Assembly (NCBI RefSeq): GCF_000321225.1
Contig: NW_004450664.1
Span: forward strand, 1,029,989-1,093,988
Source: Odobenus rosmarus divergens
Taxonomy: Eukaryota; Chordata; Mammalia; Carnivora; Odobenidae
DNA: 64,000 bases
Direction of reading: 5' to 3'
Shown here: in pieces, positions 47,901 through 62,900 of the stretch
Numbering within the stretch: the first letter of the stretch is position 1
Layout of the letters: the number at the start of each line of letters is the position of its first letter
Made by a program: the position numbers and the translations under genes
Notes under the pieces: generated by a model
What the model was told of the DNA's origin: nothing
Databases searched by the model: none
Seen by the model: only the letters and a program-made list of their open reading frames with translations

Positions 47901-50900
47901 GAACTTGAATTTCATATAATGCTCACATTGTGAAATATTACTCTTCTTTAGATTTTTTTTTCAACCACTTGAAAATGTAAAAACCATTCTAAGCTCAAAA
48001 AAGAAAGGGTAAAAGGTCTAAGCAGGCTCAGACTACCAATCCCAGGACGAGATCAATGGTTCTCAAAAAGTAGTCCCCAGAGCAGCAGGAGTACCACCTG
48101 GGGGATGGTTAGAGATGCACATTCCCTGGTCCCACTCCAGACTTAATGAATCAGAAACTCTATGAGTGAGGCTCAGTGCCCTGTGTTTCAATAAGCCCTT
48201 TAGGTGATACTGATACATTAAAGTTTTGAGAACCACAGGCCTAGAACTGTGCGCCTCTCCATTGGCTCTTATTAAAAAACACATTCTGATTGGTTAAGTC
48301 TGTGCTGGAGAATAAGATTCTGCATTTCTTAAAAAGTTCCCAGGTAAGCTCAGTGCTACTGATCCCCAAAGGCTGCACTTTTGAGTAGCAAGGACCTAAG
48401 AATTTCTTATTGGCTTATAAGAGATTAATAATGTAGTTGCTTAATAAGTACGTTTGGGTCAAGCACTTTAAGTGCATTGCAGACATTATCTCTAATCCTC
48501 ACAATTACCCTAAAAAGCACATATTACTACATTTCAAAGAATACTAATTATAGGAGAGCACAAAGGTTAAAAATCATCCAGATGTCTGCCTGAGATAAAA
48601 AGTTAACATTTTAATGTATCTGTGTTTAGTCTTTTACCTATGCCTACATATATTGTGTTAAAACACAATGGACACACTTTGTATTCTTTTATTTTAGTGG
48701 CTTGACATTATTTCCCATGACATTAAACATCCTTATATAGCATAAATTTTAGTGGCTGCAAAAAAAAAATGAAAAAAAACTCAGATATAGCTTTATAGAA
48801 ATAATAATTTAATCAATAACTACTGTACTAGACTGACTTTCTTTCTCTTAAATTCTCTCTCTCATATTTTTTCCTCTACTGGTAGGACATTAGCTATTCA
48901 TGTGGTTACATCTTTGCATATTTTTAAAATTTTATATTCCTTATGTCAGATTCCTCAATACGTAATTAGCAGGTCAAAGATATGCACCTTTTCCAGACAT
49001 TATCAGCAGAATGTGTTTTAACTCTGTTAATCCTTGCAGCAACGCTACATAACAGGGAATAGTATTAACTCCTGCTGTGTACAGACGAGGAAATCAAGGT
49101 ACAGAAAGTACCAAACCCGCCCAGACCATCCTCCTGGTAAGTGATGACACATGAACTTAATGCAGGCAGAGTAGTAACCTCATAAACTTTCCAAGAGGGC
49201 TCTACCACTCACTGCACAGCAACCAGGAAGGTGCTCTTCTCCTAACCCCAACTTACATGTGAAGAAACAGACTCAGTATGGAGGAAAACTTGGTCTACCC
49301 AACTATTGCCTCAATAATTTTGCCTGTCGTGTGACTAGAAAGTAAATGGGATTTCATCATTTGTAAACTGGGGATAATAACCGTTCCTGCCAAATGACTA
49401 AATAGTATCTCGGGCAAGTGCTCAGCATAGGATACCTACCTGGAATGCGGTAAGGCATCACTATCCCTAGTAATAAGGTACCCGACCCCTTGCCACCCTC
49501 CTAAATGGATATGAGAATATGTGACACAGTCCAAACATTTATACGTATACAAGTGATCTCATTCCTTTTTCTAGCCCAACATCCTCTCCATATAACATAA
49601 TCATCAGTATTAAGACTTAACTTCAATTCCATACACTGAGTACTTATTATGTGCTAATACTGTGTTAAGTACTGAGAACACAAAGGTGCTCAAGATGCAG
49701 CCGATGCCCTTCAAGAAGCTATTTAAGTGGTATTATAAAAACTGCTATGTGAGCACATGGGCATCAACACATCTGAGAATGGCTGAGCTGAGGAAGGTCT
49801 GGGGAAGATGATTCTAGAACTGAGTTTTAAAAGAAAAGAAGACGCTGGCCAGATGTGAAAAAGAAAGGACAGCAACAGGCAGAAACAGCAGCATGTGGTG
49901 AGATCAGAAAGACCTGCAAGGGGATTGCAAGCAGCTCAGTATTCCTAGGGGGACAGAATGCAGTGGAGAAAGTGGTTAGAAACTGGGCATATTTGGCGGC
50001 GACAAATATGACTGAAAAAATATCACCACCAGAGTTTACAAGTTACCTGACTCTATCACGCCAGCACTCAGTCGCTCCAAAATGGTCAAACACACAAATA
50101 AGAGAAAACAAAGAGTAAGACAACACTTTTGCTAAAAGAACGGCTTCATTAGCAACCTTAAAATTGAAAATCTGAGCGAAATATACCACTTCACCCCATT
50201 CAATTAAGAAATGAAAACTGTACAGTCCCAAATGAGAAGCACTACAGGGAAAGCTTTAGGAATACTCCAGTAAGGAAGCATGAACATTCAAGCAGACCAA
50301 CCTTACAACCCGGAAACCCCAGTCTGGGAAACAGCTCAGGGAAGTTCACTGAAATGCAGGGGATGGAATCTTGTAAAGGTGTATTTTCAAAGAACCTCTT
50401 CATACAAAAAAAAAAAATGAAAAAACAAAAAAGCAAGCTCAATGTTTTGTACCTTAAAAAGGGCAGAATATTGACACATGGAAAACTATAAAGATAAAAT
50501 AGTGTAAGATTCCATTTGTATAAAATCAAGTATGAATACACTGCAACACAATGGATTCCCAACAGGGTTACCCGAGAGCCGAGCCCCCCGAGCCCCCGCG
50601 AGTATTAGCAGGTGCAGGAGCTGTCTTCTGTACTTCGAAGAGATTAATGCAAACTGCAAACTGATTTGCAATAAAGATACACAGACATTCACTTTTTGCT
50701 TCAGTTAGATCAGCTCAATGTGGTAATAATTAGCTGACAGGCACGTGTTACATATTAAACGCATTAGTACATGTCTTTGATTTTTGAAGAAAAAGTAAAC
50801 AAATTATGACTTAATATGGGTTATGGGTATGAGTCAAAACATGGGCTCCTCAGAGGTAGAAACAACAAAATTAAAATTTGTCCTTTAGAGTAAAAAGTTG

Positions 50901-53900
50901 CAAAATCTTGTTGAAATTAGTATCGTGGTTGGCACTAATCGGCTTAACTGTAATTTAAAACAAAGGGGAGACAAGGAAGTTGTAGTTTTCAGGGAGCACA
51001 CTTACCAATCCTTCGACTGGGTTCTGCCTCTCAACTAGTTTGTTATCCTTTGTACAGTCGTCTTCTGATGAAAAGCTGCCTTCAGGTTTTTGACTTAAAA
51101 GGGAAGATGATTTCTTATTTTTCAGCAGATGCTTCAGAAGTTCATTGCCCGCATCTCCCTTGGGAGCCGGGGCCCCAGCAGACTGGGGAGGACTCTGCCC
51201 TGAGGAGACAGGACCAGCCACCACTCTTTCTTCGGCCTTATTGCCCATCTGTTCCTCCGGCTCAGGCCCATCTTGGCCCGGGCACTGCTGCGGCTCAGCC
51301 GCCTCTAGTTTGACCTCCTCAGCTGGGGCGGGGGTTTCCATGGACAGCTTATCCGCCTCTGGGTTTGCGTAAGTCTGTGGATTTGGAGTTCCCTGTGATA
51401 AATCACTGTGGGGCAGCTTGTTTTCCAATTCTGTACACAGCTGGCCGGCTGCCGTGCTGGGAGCTGATGGGCAGACGGGCTCCGCTGACTCAGGTTCGAC
51501 TTGCGGAGGAAGCTCGCCAGGCGTGTTCACTGTAGGTGTGGAGGTAGTTTCTGAGACACTCGGGGTCGGAGGAGCAGTTACATCTGAGTGGGGGGTGGAT
51601 GGTGCCCTGGTGGGTTCCACATCCTCATCTTTCTTCTTCTTTCTTGTTCTTTTCTTTTTCCCTTTTTCTTCTGGGATTATGTCGGAATACAACTGGATGA
51701 GAGACTGGGCTGATCCTGGATAACTCTGTGCATGGGTTGCTGCAGGGTCTTGGCCACAAGGGAGACTGCTGTTAGCTACTGCAGGTGCTGCAGGTAAAGC
51801 AGGTGTAAAAGGAGGCCTCACTGGGGACTGCTGGAAGCTGGCCCCAGAAAGACCTCCATGTACCTGCTTGACAGAATGGAAATTTGGGCTTCCACCAGGA
51901 ATCGACGGTGAATCAGGAACGAAGGAGGGAGGTCCTATCTGCCTTCGCTCACTGGTTTGCATGAAAGTCTGGGCGGGAGGGGAATTAATAGACCCCTGTT
52001 GCATACTCTGAGGCTGTGAGCCCTGCCCCATTTGCTGTTGGTGCTGTGGAGACTGCTGAAGGGGCCTGGGAGGTTGGGGGAAGTCACAAGGCAGCTCAGA
52101 ACTGTAGAACGGAATCTGGGAGCGCAGCGAGCCATGCGGCTGCATCCCCACCCCTTGCTGCAGAGCTCTCTGTCTGTCTACCTCTTGCATGAGCTGGATT
52201 CGTTGTCTTTCCTGCTGTTCTCGTAAACGTTCCTTTCGTTCCCGTTCCTGGAAACTTTCACTGAAGGGGTTATTGTCATCAAATTCCACCCGTGGTGGTG
52301 GTCCACTCTGTGGATTTGCACCGGACACCGTCCCTGGTGCTGGTGTGCAAGTTCTTATTGGTAACTGGGCAACGGGAGGCTGAATCCTAGCAGGATTGAG
52401 GGGGAGGTGGGCAGGAGCACTGGAAGGCTGCCACCCAGGTAAACTAGGCATTCTAGCAGGGCTGGAATGCCCCGAAATGACTGCTGTGTGCTGCTGGTGC
52501 TGCAGCTGCTGTGGCACCATGGGAAAGCTGGGCTGGCTCATGGCAGGTGCAGTGGCACCTGGAACTAGGGGCGGCTGGGGCTGGACACCTGGCATCACGG
52601 AAGGCGGGGCCATTGCGCATTGCTGCTGCTTGATCCGATAATCTTCGATCAACTCGGCATGCTCTTTCTGTTGTTTACGGATCTGGAATCAAAAAGTTAG
52701 GCTTACTCATTTATTTATACTGCAGGTATCAAACTAAATCACTGGCTGATGATTACAGTGGGGGTTATATATGAGGTAGATCTTGCAGAGGCAAGTATTT
52801 TGCTTAGGCAGTGGCAAAAAAAAAAAATTGGATTGATAAGCGCTAACGAAAGACTGCCAATCTTTTTTAACAACAGAATTTTCCTAAAGTCATTTGTAAA
52901 AATTCTTTACATATGACATACCAAAAACAAATTCGAAATATATTTTTCTGAAATACATATTTTAAAAACCTTACCACGAAAGTCATAAACTATTTAAGCT
53001 ACACATCAAAAAGTAAAATAGAACAATAAAACAAAGGCTGCACAGGAATTAGCAAACTGACCTGCCTTAGAAGTTACATTAATACACAAGGTCAGAATAA
53101 CCAAGATTTAACTCAAACTCGAACCATTTAAAACAAGTTAAGATTTCATTTCTTAAGTATACAAAAATCACACAAGATATTAAAAAAAGATGAAATACTA
53201 GCAGGTACACCACCCCGCCCTCCAGTTAAAAAGACTAGATTGGTGAAACTCTTCGAATTTAAGGGATCACATGCTCAAATTATAATTTCTAAAAAATATA
53301 CAAAACTCTGAGGTAATATTTTAAATAGTTCCTAATATAATGACTGACTGGTGTCCATTAATTTATTCCAAAAACCCTTGTGCCATCACAATGTACCAGA
53401 GGCTACGGACAAATCTCCATAAAGATGCAACCCATGTCCTCAGGATGCACCTTGCTCAGGAAGAGGAGGAGGTGATGCCCGGTGTTACCCATGTCCTCTG
53501 TAACCATCCAATTTGAGATGCATAGTATACTAGGTACACTGAGCCCAGCAGCTCTAATGGTTTTTCAACTTATTTTCTTCAGTTTCCCAGATGACTAGCA
53601 TGTTCTCTGCACATAATGGTTTTGGTGGGTCTCCAGTGGCTGTAGAACTATCTAATTTTCTTCTTTCCTGACCAGGTGCCTGGCTGGAACTGAGGGATTA
53701 CCATGGGACTGGTGAAGCAGTAGGAGTACACAATAAGTACCTATAACAGTATTAGGAATACAGGAAGGGGGTCATCCATGCCTTTCCCATGACATTTTAA
53801 AATACTTTTAAACATGTTATCAGCTGCTTATCTTAATGGGATTACACTGGATTGTTGGCAACTATACAGTAACAGATGATGTGTTCCATTTTCCAAGTAC

Positions 53901-56900
53901 AGTATTAGCTTCTAAATAAGATTTGATCCATGGATATGCGAAAGCCAGGCCCTCATCATAAGGAATTTATAGAAAGACACCAGCAGGCAATACAAGTGCT
54001 AAAATTACTTAGTAGGAAATATTTATCATTAAAAGAATTTTACTCGCAACAAACACGGACCCACAGAGTAAATTTAGAGAGAACCATCTCATTCCAGAAC
54101 TGTCCTAGTTTTAAACAATAGGGATTACATTACAATCACCTTACTGCTGGTACATTATTGTGGTTGCTATAGCTTGGAGATGAGACATCTGAACCAAAAA
54201 AAACCCTACCCTGATAATCAGCTAGGAGCCAACATGTCACCTACCTCTGTCAGGACTCAAGAGACTCTTGTGTAAAACAGTGACAACACTAGCTTCTCCA
54301 AAAGGTTGTGGAGAAAGTTAAATAGGACAATCTATGTGAGTATGTTTACCAGAGTGTTCACTACACTGACAGTTTTATTAAGTCAATCTACTCTGGACTC
54401 CTCCTTTTCTACTGTTAACATTTGGATTACTTTTCAATTTTCTTTAAAAAATTAAAATTGATAAAGGTAAAACTGACATTTAGAAATTAGCGTAGCCATC
54501 ACCAGTCAAGATTCAGAAGAGTTCTGTCACCCCAAAAAATGTCCTCATGCCACTCACTTATAGCCAAACCCTCCTTCCCTCATCCCTAAGCCCTGGCAAC
54601 CACTAAACCTTGTCCATCCTTGTAATTTTGTGATTTTAAGCATGTTATATAAGTGGAATCTGTATATAACCTTCCAGAATTAGCTTCTTTCACTCAGCAT
54701 AAGGCTCTTGAGATCCGTCCAGGTTGTTCTATATCAATAGTTTGTTTTTTTTAATTGCTGTGTACTATTTCAGTGTATGGACATACCAGAATTTGTCTAA
54801 CTGTTCATCACTGAAGGATACCTGAGTGTTCCCAGTTTTTGGTGACTATATGAGTAGAGTGGCTATAAATATTTGTACACAGGTTTTTATGTGAACCTAA
54901 GTTTTTAATTCACCTGGGTAATTACTAGGAGTGGGCTCTTAACCCATTTTGAACATTACTAATGTCTCACTTTAAACAAAGTTTAAATTTTACTTCTTTT
55001 TAAGTGTACTATTATTTCAGTATAAGCATTTTGAGAAACATCTGGTTTATAATGGAAGGTAATAGCAAAACGGTTTCATTTGGGGCACCTGGGTGGTTCA
55101 GAGGGTTAAGCATCTGCCTTCGGCTCAGGTCATGATCTCGGGGTCCTGGGATCAAGCCCAGCGCCAAGCTCCCTGCTCAGTGGAGAGTCTGCTTCTCCCT
55201 TTCCCTTTGCCCTTCCCTCCCACCCCGCTTGTGCTCATGCACTCTCTCTAATAAATAAATAAAATCTAAAAAAAAAAAAAAAGGTTTCATTTTTCAGGAA
55301 TGTGTCTTTTACGTAAGATATACCAACGTATTTTAAAACCAAAATATTGAGAGAAATAATAAAAACATCCCATATGAAAAAGAACCACCAGAATGCTTCA
55401 AATTACCTGTTCTAGCTGTTTCTGAACCATGCTTTGCTGTTCGGTAACATGCTTGAGTTGTTCTGCATCCTCTTCTGGAAATTCACGCCCAGCTTTCTTA
55501 GCAGTACGTTGTTTTGCTGAAAGGGCTTTCTTAGATTTTCTGTGTGCACCAATTTGTTCTTCAAGATATTTCTGCTGCATCTGAAGAAGCTGTTGGGTCT
55601 CCTGAAGCCATTCTTCATACTGCTTACGCTGTGAATCATCTAAGGAAAAAATGAAAAATTCATCTGTGTTAATTTTCTAAAGGAGCCAACAATGTAAAAT
55701 TTATACAAATCCATTTTATAAGGAAATGCAGTTTCACCATGACCTTGTAATAGGTGTCATTAAAACATAATACTAAATATTAGACCATAATGTAACTTTA
55801 TCAAATAGGAGACTTCAGAAAAACGTTTATTTGAGGAAAGCAAAAAAGGCATGTTCTTAGTACAGCGTTAGCTTCATACTCAGAAATACTATAAATCCAA
55901 TCTTTGAAAAACAAGACTTTTATCTAATGGAATGCTTTTCTCTAAACCACATGCCAACTATCTATTAAGTTATATATGTATTGTATTAATTCAACTTTAC
56001 AGAATGTAAATATTTTTGGTTTTTTTAAAGACATTTTTTGGAAATGTTTTGTTTTGAAGAAACAAAGTTGGGTATATACTATTACCAGAGCATGGATTAG
56101 GTATCATTTCCCATGCTAATTTTCCTAAGTATAGGTTTTCTTATTTCTTAACAGCGAAAAAATACCCTAAACTTTGAGGAAGGGAACCTAAACTCTTTTA
56201 GAAGGGACCAACATGAAGTCTATGTTTTATAAAGGAAATCCGTAAGTTAAAAACATTGCTAACTTTTATGAATTTTGTAATTTTATTTCTATAAATAAGC
56301 AAAGGTATGGAATAATTATTAACCAGGTAAAATCTTTCCTACTTTTATGACTGTCATAAATATCTCCCCAAATAGTTATATCTCTTCATTTTGTACCAAT
56401 ATTCCTTCTTTATTCTTTAAGGGCACTTTACGTCACTGATGCCAAATCCCAAAAACAAAAAAAAAGTCATCTTATGGTAGTAAAATTCAAAATATACCTT
56501 TTGACTCACTATAAGACAAAGAAATGAATAAATACAATTCCAAGAAGGACATTAGCTGAAAAATTACATCAATGATAACAGAATATTGTCATACAGTAAG
56601 AATCCAACCAAAGCCAATGGGCACAATAAAGCCAGAAAAAGCCAGTTGGTTATAGCAGTATACTTGTTTTTAATGCAAATATGTACTCAAATTATAATTA
56701 TGATTAAATGCAGGGGTTAATTTCAAAAGGTCAGACTTTGGGTTTGTTCCTAAACCCAGAAGTTCCAGTACATGTATGAACTTGAAATCTAGTCTACTAA
56801 ATTTGAAGGGCATTTTTCAAGAACAGGCTTTTTCACAAGATTTCAGAAGTTCTGCTTCTGGTAGAATGAGACCTACCGCAAGGAAAGCCTTTCTGGTTTC

Positions 56901-59900
56901 TGGAACCAGGAGAGCAGAGGTGAGCAAAATGAAAAATAATGGTGAAAAAAAAGTTAGCTAAACAGTCTGAAGATTTCAGAAAGGTTCAGTTTGGGGAGAA
57001 CTTTAAATACTATCCTGAACCACCTTGGGACCCCTGAAGATAACTAGAAAGGATTCCGTGGCATCCTGTATCCTTGACCTTCACACCATGCTGCTAACCC
57101 AACTTATTTCTAAGCCTATTCCCTTTGTTGTTCCCATTTAGTGTCCTTGTCACTTAGGCAGACAGTCATTAGAACAAGAAGCGGTTTAATTCTACAGATT
57201 GTAAAGTGCCCAATCTATATATAAAAACAGCAACAACAGTATTGAAGAGAATGGGGAAGATGGTTTTTCTGTATTAAAATATTGATCTCTAACTAGAATT
57301 CTTCATGCACAGAGAAAAAGAGCAATGAAAATACATGCCTTCAGGAACAGACTTCTAATAGGGCAGGGATGTTCCATAAAAGATGAGGGCACTTAGACTT
57401 AAAATAACACATCTACACTAACTCCAATTTTTTTGTTTGTTTAGAAGAACACAAATATAGCGCAAACAAGCAATCCCCAGAGAATACATAACTTATTAGA
57501 TTTATACTTACTGACAAAGCCTGGACCAAAATTTGGAGGATTAGGCCTAGAAATCTGATGTGTTATACTGCCATCCTAAAATAAGTAAAATTTACAAATA
57601 GGTTTAAAAAAAATTTCAGAAAAAAAGGGGAAAACTTAAAAAAAGAAAAAGAAAAAAAGAAAGAAAAAGAAATGGAAGGAAAAAACCCCTTAATTTCCTA
57701 AGGCATTTTTAAAGCTTTGATTTTTATAAAAAGTAGGATGAATTTTGCGGTGACAAACTAATTTCTGAAAATTTAAAACTATCTCTGAACTATTTTATTT
57801 TCTAGATTTTAGTTGAAAAACAATTATGTTTGAGGTAAGGGATTACTCATCAGAAATACAGTATTAGGGCAAGTCAAATTATCATTAGTACTTAGCTAGA
57901 GATCCACATAAAATCCCATTTTTTGATAAAGTCTACCTGGCTTTTTCTGCAATTAAGACATAAATATGGGTTCCAGATTTACTAAAATCCACTCTATAAC
58001 ACAGTTATTTACAAACAAGAACTACTGTCCCTACATGCACAAATAATAAATATACACTTACTAAAAATATTAGTCTTATTTTCTAATTAAATATCTTGTT
58101 TCTTCCAGGGAGCCTGACTAGTTATTAACCTAAAAATTCCCTGGCAACACTCTAATAAATAAAATTAACTTTGAAAAAAACATTTACTCAGTTGTTACAA
58201 GTTCTGTTAGACATGAGCTGCACACAAGGTAACAATTATCAATGTTCCTAGCAGCCAGAATACTTCACCTAATCCTTATAATACTGCAAAGTGAGTGGTG
58301 TAACATTTGACAGATCAGAAAACAGGGGTTAAAGACCTTGCCCAATGTTGCACAGTAAATTCATAGTGGAACTGAGATTTTTTAACTCCACTATGAAGTC
58401 TATGCTTTTTCCACTGTATCAGATGGTGCTCTCTTCTTTTAATAATGAAAAGAATATAATTATCAGCATAGTAAATCTAAGGCACAACTGTCATGGCAAA
58501 AAAGATTTTTTTTTTGACATATAGTTAAGTAGCTTTCTTTTTTTTTTCTAGGCAGGTAACTTAAAAAACAAAACACCTTATATGTGCTATGGTGAGCATT
58601 GTGAATTGTGTAAGACTGATGAATCACAAAAAAAAAAAAAAAAAAAAAATAATACATGTTAAAAAAAAAAAAAAAAAAGAAGATAGTAGGAAGGGAAAAA
58701 TGAAGGGGGGGGGAATCGCAGGGGGAGACGAACCATGAGAGATGATGGACTCTTAAAAAAACAAACTAAGGGTTCTAGAGGGGAGGGGGGTGGGGGGATG
58801 GGTTGGCCTGGTGATGGGTATTAAGGAGGGCATGTTCTGCATGGAGCACTGGGTGTTATGCACAAACAATGAATCATGGAACACTACATCAAAAACTAAT
58901 GATGTAATGTATGGTGATTAACATAACATAATAAAATAAAATAAAAAAAAAACACCTTATGAAATGAACAGTTCTACTTTCCTGGACACTGCTTGACACT
59001 AGACATTTAAATATTACACTTAAAGCTGATTATTATGAATGGAAAATATCTTAAAAGCTAAATTATTCCAAGGAATAAATAGCAGAACATGACTATCGAC
59101 AGCCAAGTCGAATGATTATAGTCATTATTTTGCAGTTTCACATGTTATGGATTAATTCCAAAATGTAGGACATGAAAATGTTCTTGTGGAGTTGAAAGTA
59201 AATAAAAGCAAAACCCAAAACCCTAAGTATTTGGTTTCCCTCCAAGTGACTTTCTAACTCGTAAATATAGAGGTCCTTTTCAGAAACTGTCAATTTTTTA
59301 ACCTCAGTTTGGCTTTCCTTTAAAAAAAGTAATAAAACATCTTTATTTCTGCTGAGCCGAGAATGCACTTGGCAGGGTTTTAAGGTTTCTACCGCTTTCT
59401 ACAAGTGGCCTCCCTCTAAAGAGTAGGGTTTGGTGAGAAACACAGGACAGCGCCCCCTCTCGGCTGACTAGCGGCAAGCAGCAGTACCTGCACGACGGCC
59501 TGTGGGAGCAGACTCTGCCCTTCACCAGCCTGCGCTCCCGTCACCGACTGGCCCATAAAGGGGAACCTGTGAAAAGGAAGTCCAAGTATCAAAATGAGGA
59601 GCATTTGGAACGACAATTATTTTAAGTGTTTAACAATTTCCTCTTCAGGGGAGAAAGAGCAATGGCATCAAAACCATGTACAAAAGCCCCATTTTGTGGT
59701 GTATGCCCACGTTTAATCCTCACCCTGCAGCTCTGAGGTGTGGACTCTTTCTACTCCCATTTCATTTATGATGAGAGGAAGACTCATTACTTAACTTCTA
59801 CCACAAGAACCAAGCGGCTGGGATAAGAAGCCAACTAGGCTGCTCCTGGGGCTTCACTCTCTATTACAGGTCTCACTATGCCTTAAAATAAAATTAACTC

Positions 59901-62900
59901 AAGTCTTCATTTACTAACATACATTCTTAGAAAATTATTTCTTGTTTCAATTATTACTGGCAGAGAGTAGGGGAATGGACAAATTGGTGAAGGCAATTAA
60001 GAGGTACAATCTTCTAGTTATAAAATAAAAATAAGCAACAGAGAGGTGAGAACATAAGCTGAGGGAATATAGTCAATAACACTTTAACAACTTTGTATGG
60101 TGACAGATGGTAACTAGACTTATTGGGGTGACCATTTCATAATGTAGATAAGTATCAAATCAGTATGGTTGTGCACCTAAAACTAATACAATACTCTAAG
60201 TCAATTATTCTTTAATAAAAAAAATAATCGGTAGCTTATTTTGTATTCTAAAACAAAAGATGTATCTCAATTTAAAAGTTTCATACATTTTTGTACATTT
60301 TTGTATCTAATGTTAAGGCAAGTCAAAAATTTGTCACTGACCAAGAAAAAGTCTATATGGTTAAAAATGTCTGGCAGGGGCGCCTGAGTGGCTCAGTCGG
60401 TTAAGTGTCCGACTCTTGATTTCGGCTCAGGTCATGATCTCAGGGTCGTGAGATGGAGCCCGGCGCTGGGCTTGGAGCCTGCTTATGATGCTCTCTCTGC
60501 TCTCCCTCTGCCCCACGCCACCCCCCGCCATGAACGCATGCCCTCTCTCTCTCTCTCTCTCTAAATAAATAAAAATGTTTGGCAAAATGTGACTTATTCT
60601 AATTAGAGCTATAAAAATTTCATAGAAACATTACTGCTTTAATGAAAACACTTCCTCCAGAGTTACCAAATGCTTTAATATAACAAGCATAATTTCCAAA
60701 TTATGTATCAAATATTATATATTAGTACTTGGGTACTATTACAATTTAGAGCATATGCTTTTTAATTTTTTTACTCAGGTTTTTTTTTTTTTTAATTTAT
60801 TTATCAACCTCCTGTCCCCACTACAGCCCTCATCTGGAATGGTCTCTGGATCCAAACACCACAGTCTATCATCCTCCATCAACCCAGCACACTGCTTGAA
60901 GGAGGAACCATCACCACTTCTTCAAAGCACTCAGCAGAAGAGCACACAACATCCTAAGACATAACTAATGTACCAATGTGTCTCTCACTGGTAGAGGTAC
61001 CAATGCTGAAAGATCAGGGGTCTGATTCTGAGGCTTTTTTTTTTTTAACTTGAGGTCCCTACTTTATACTAAGTGCAAATGAAATTAGCTTTTCCTTCTA
61101 TTTTTGACTATAGCAGCAAACTACACTATTATTAGCAGTACCGTGACTTTATCACCAATAGAATTCACATTCATAACAAAAGTTGCTGCACATACCTAAT
61201 TTGGTCATTTAGGTTCACCATTACATACTATGAAATAATGATAGTTATTAGACCTATTGCTAAATTTGTTAATGCATTAAGAAGCACATATATCGTAATT
61301 TTAAATTTAAATAACTGTATTTCAAATATAATTGATTTCCCTGTAATGCTACATTTTTTGGTTTTGCATATAAAGTGTTGAGAAGTAATTCAAAGGTTTC
61401 ACTGGATTGTCAATAATGTTCATGACAAAAAAAATAAAAACCCCTGTGACAGAGAAATTGTGGAAATAGATGCCACGTAATAATGAAAATCATTAGAAAC
61501 TACTATCTCTACTTTGATCTCAACAATGCTTCTTGACCATTTCCAAAGTATCTCAACAACTGCGAAGAAATATACCTTTAAGGATTCCCAATTTACCTGA
61601 AATAACATGTTTATCTTAAATTCATGTAGATTTTATATTCAATTCCATAATCACCCATAATCCTTTTTGTGAAAAAAAGTTCTTCAACAAGGTAATTAGG
61701 CTAAACTGAGGCTCCAGGCCTACTCTATTGACAGAGATTCTCAACCGCAACACACATCAGAATAATTCATGGTGCTCATCAAAAATACAGATACACCAGC
61801 ACCATTTCCAGATACTCTGATTCAGGACCTGCAGGTGAGTCAATGAACCTGAACTTTTAAAAAACTACCACGTAATTCTGATAGCGGTCCATAATCAAAA
61901 CTTAAGAAAGACTGCCCAGCAGTTATCTAATATACCTTCAGGGGCATAAATACTCTAATTTCAGAAATCCAGAATCTAATAACTCTTATAGTCCTGTTTA
62001 ATGCATAATTTCCACTTCTCCGCTAACAGTGAAAGGACTTACAAATTCTCCAACTGCTAACTTTCAACCATCCTCTTGACTTTTCCTTTCCTGATTCAAA
62101 TTCAGTTTGGGGACATTTTGTTTTAGAAATAAATTCACAGTTGCCTTAACCACTGGGGATCTTCACTGAAATGTCCCACTTTTTTCTCTGCATTGTTCCT
62201 TTGATGGAATAAAAAATATTCACAGGCTTAAATAAGCTATCTTCTTTTCTCAAAAGAGCAGTTAAATTTCTATTTTCCTGTTTCATTTTCTCATCTTCCT
62301 CTATTTTGGATGAAAGATCTCTGTCCCAAGCAGCCTTTAGTTAGATTAACTATTCTAAAACTACTTAAAAGAACACACTTAAATACCCTGATTTCCTGAT
62401 TAATCAAGTCAACCTTCCAACCATTCCCTAATCTTTTGTTTACCTTGAAACTAACAGAAATTAAATCCTTACATTTGTAAAACATTTTACATGTGATCAT
62501 ATCCAGCTGACATCACAACCAATTTAAGTACTTACTGTTCATTCCTAGAATATAGATTTTTGAGTTACTACATGTTTTTTCTAGAAACTAGTAATAATTC
62601 ATATACTTCTTGATGTGCAGTAAAAATGAGAAATATTTTCACCTACCTGTTCATAACCATTGGTGGCATGCCCATATTGTTTTGTGCCATTACTTTATTT
62701 ATGCCTTTAAGGGCCACCATTTTGGCTTTCATTATAGGATCTGTAATTGCATCAAAATCTAAAGAAGAAATATTTTAAAGTTACTTATTTCATAGTACTT
62801 ATTCAAGTAACACTAAGAGGAAATTTAACTATCACAACCATCATGTAATTTATAGACTCTTATTCCTTATAATAATCGCCATTATAGGTTTCTCTACTAG

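Larger units (their letters stand above)
46856..51005. other. KMT2C 4.1-kb intron with ancient repeats
   Basis: Includes a hAT-like fragment (about 47725-47905), a MER5A-like element (48055-48240) and MIR-like pieces (about 48980-49170 -, 49330-49445 +). 50570-50610 is a small GC-rich patch (CCGAGAGCCGAGCCCCCCGA). No exon seen. Confidence 0.5.

Noticed and set aside
50043..50692. Hydrophobic open frames on the - strand.
   Set aside because: Lie in an AT-rich KMT2C intron; hydrophobicity follows from T-rich codons. No start context or homology.
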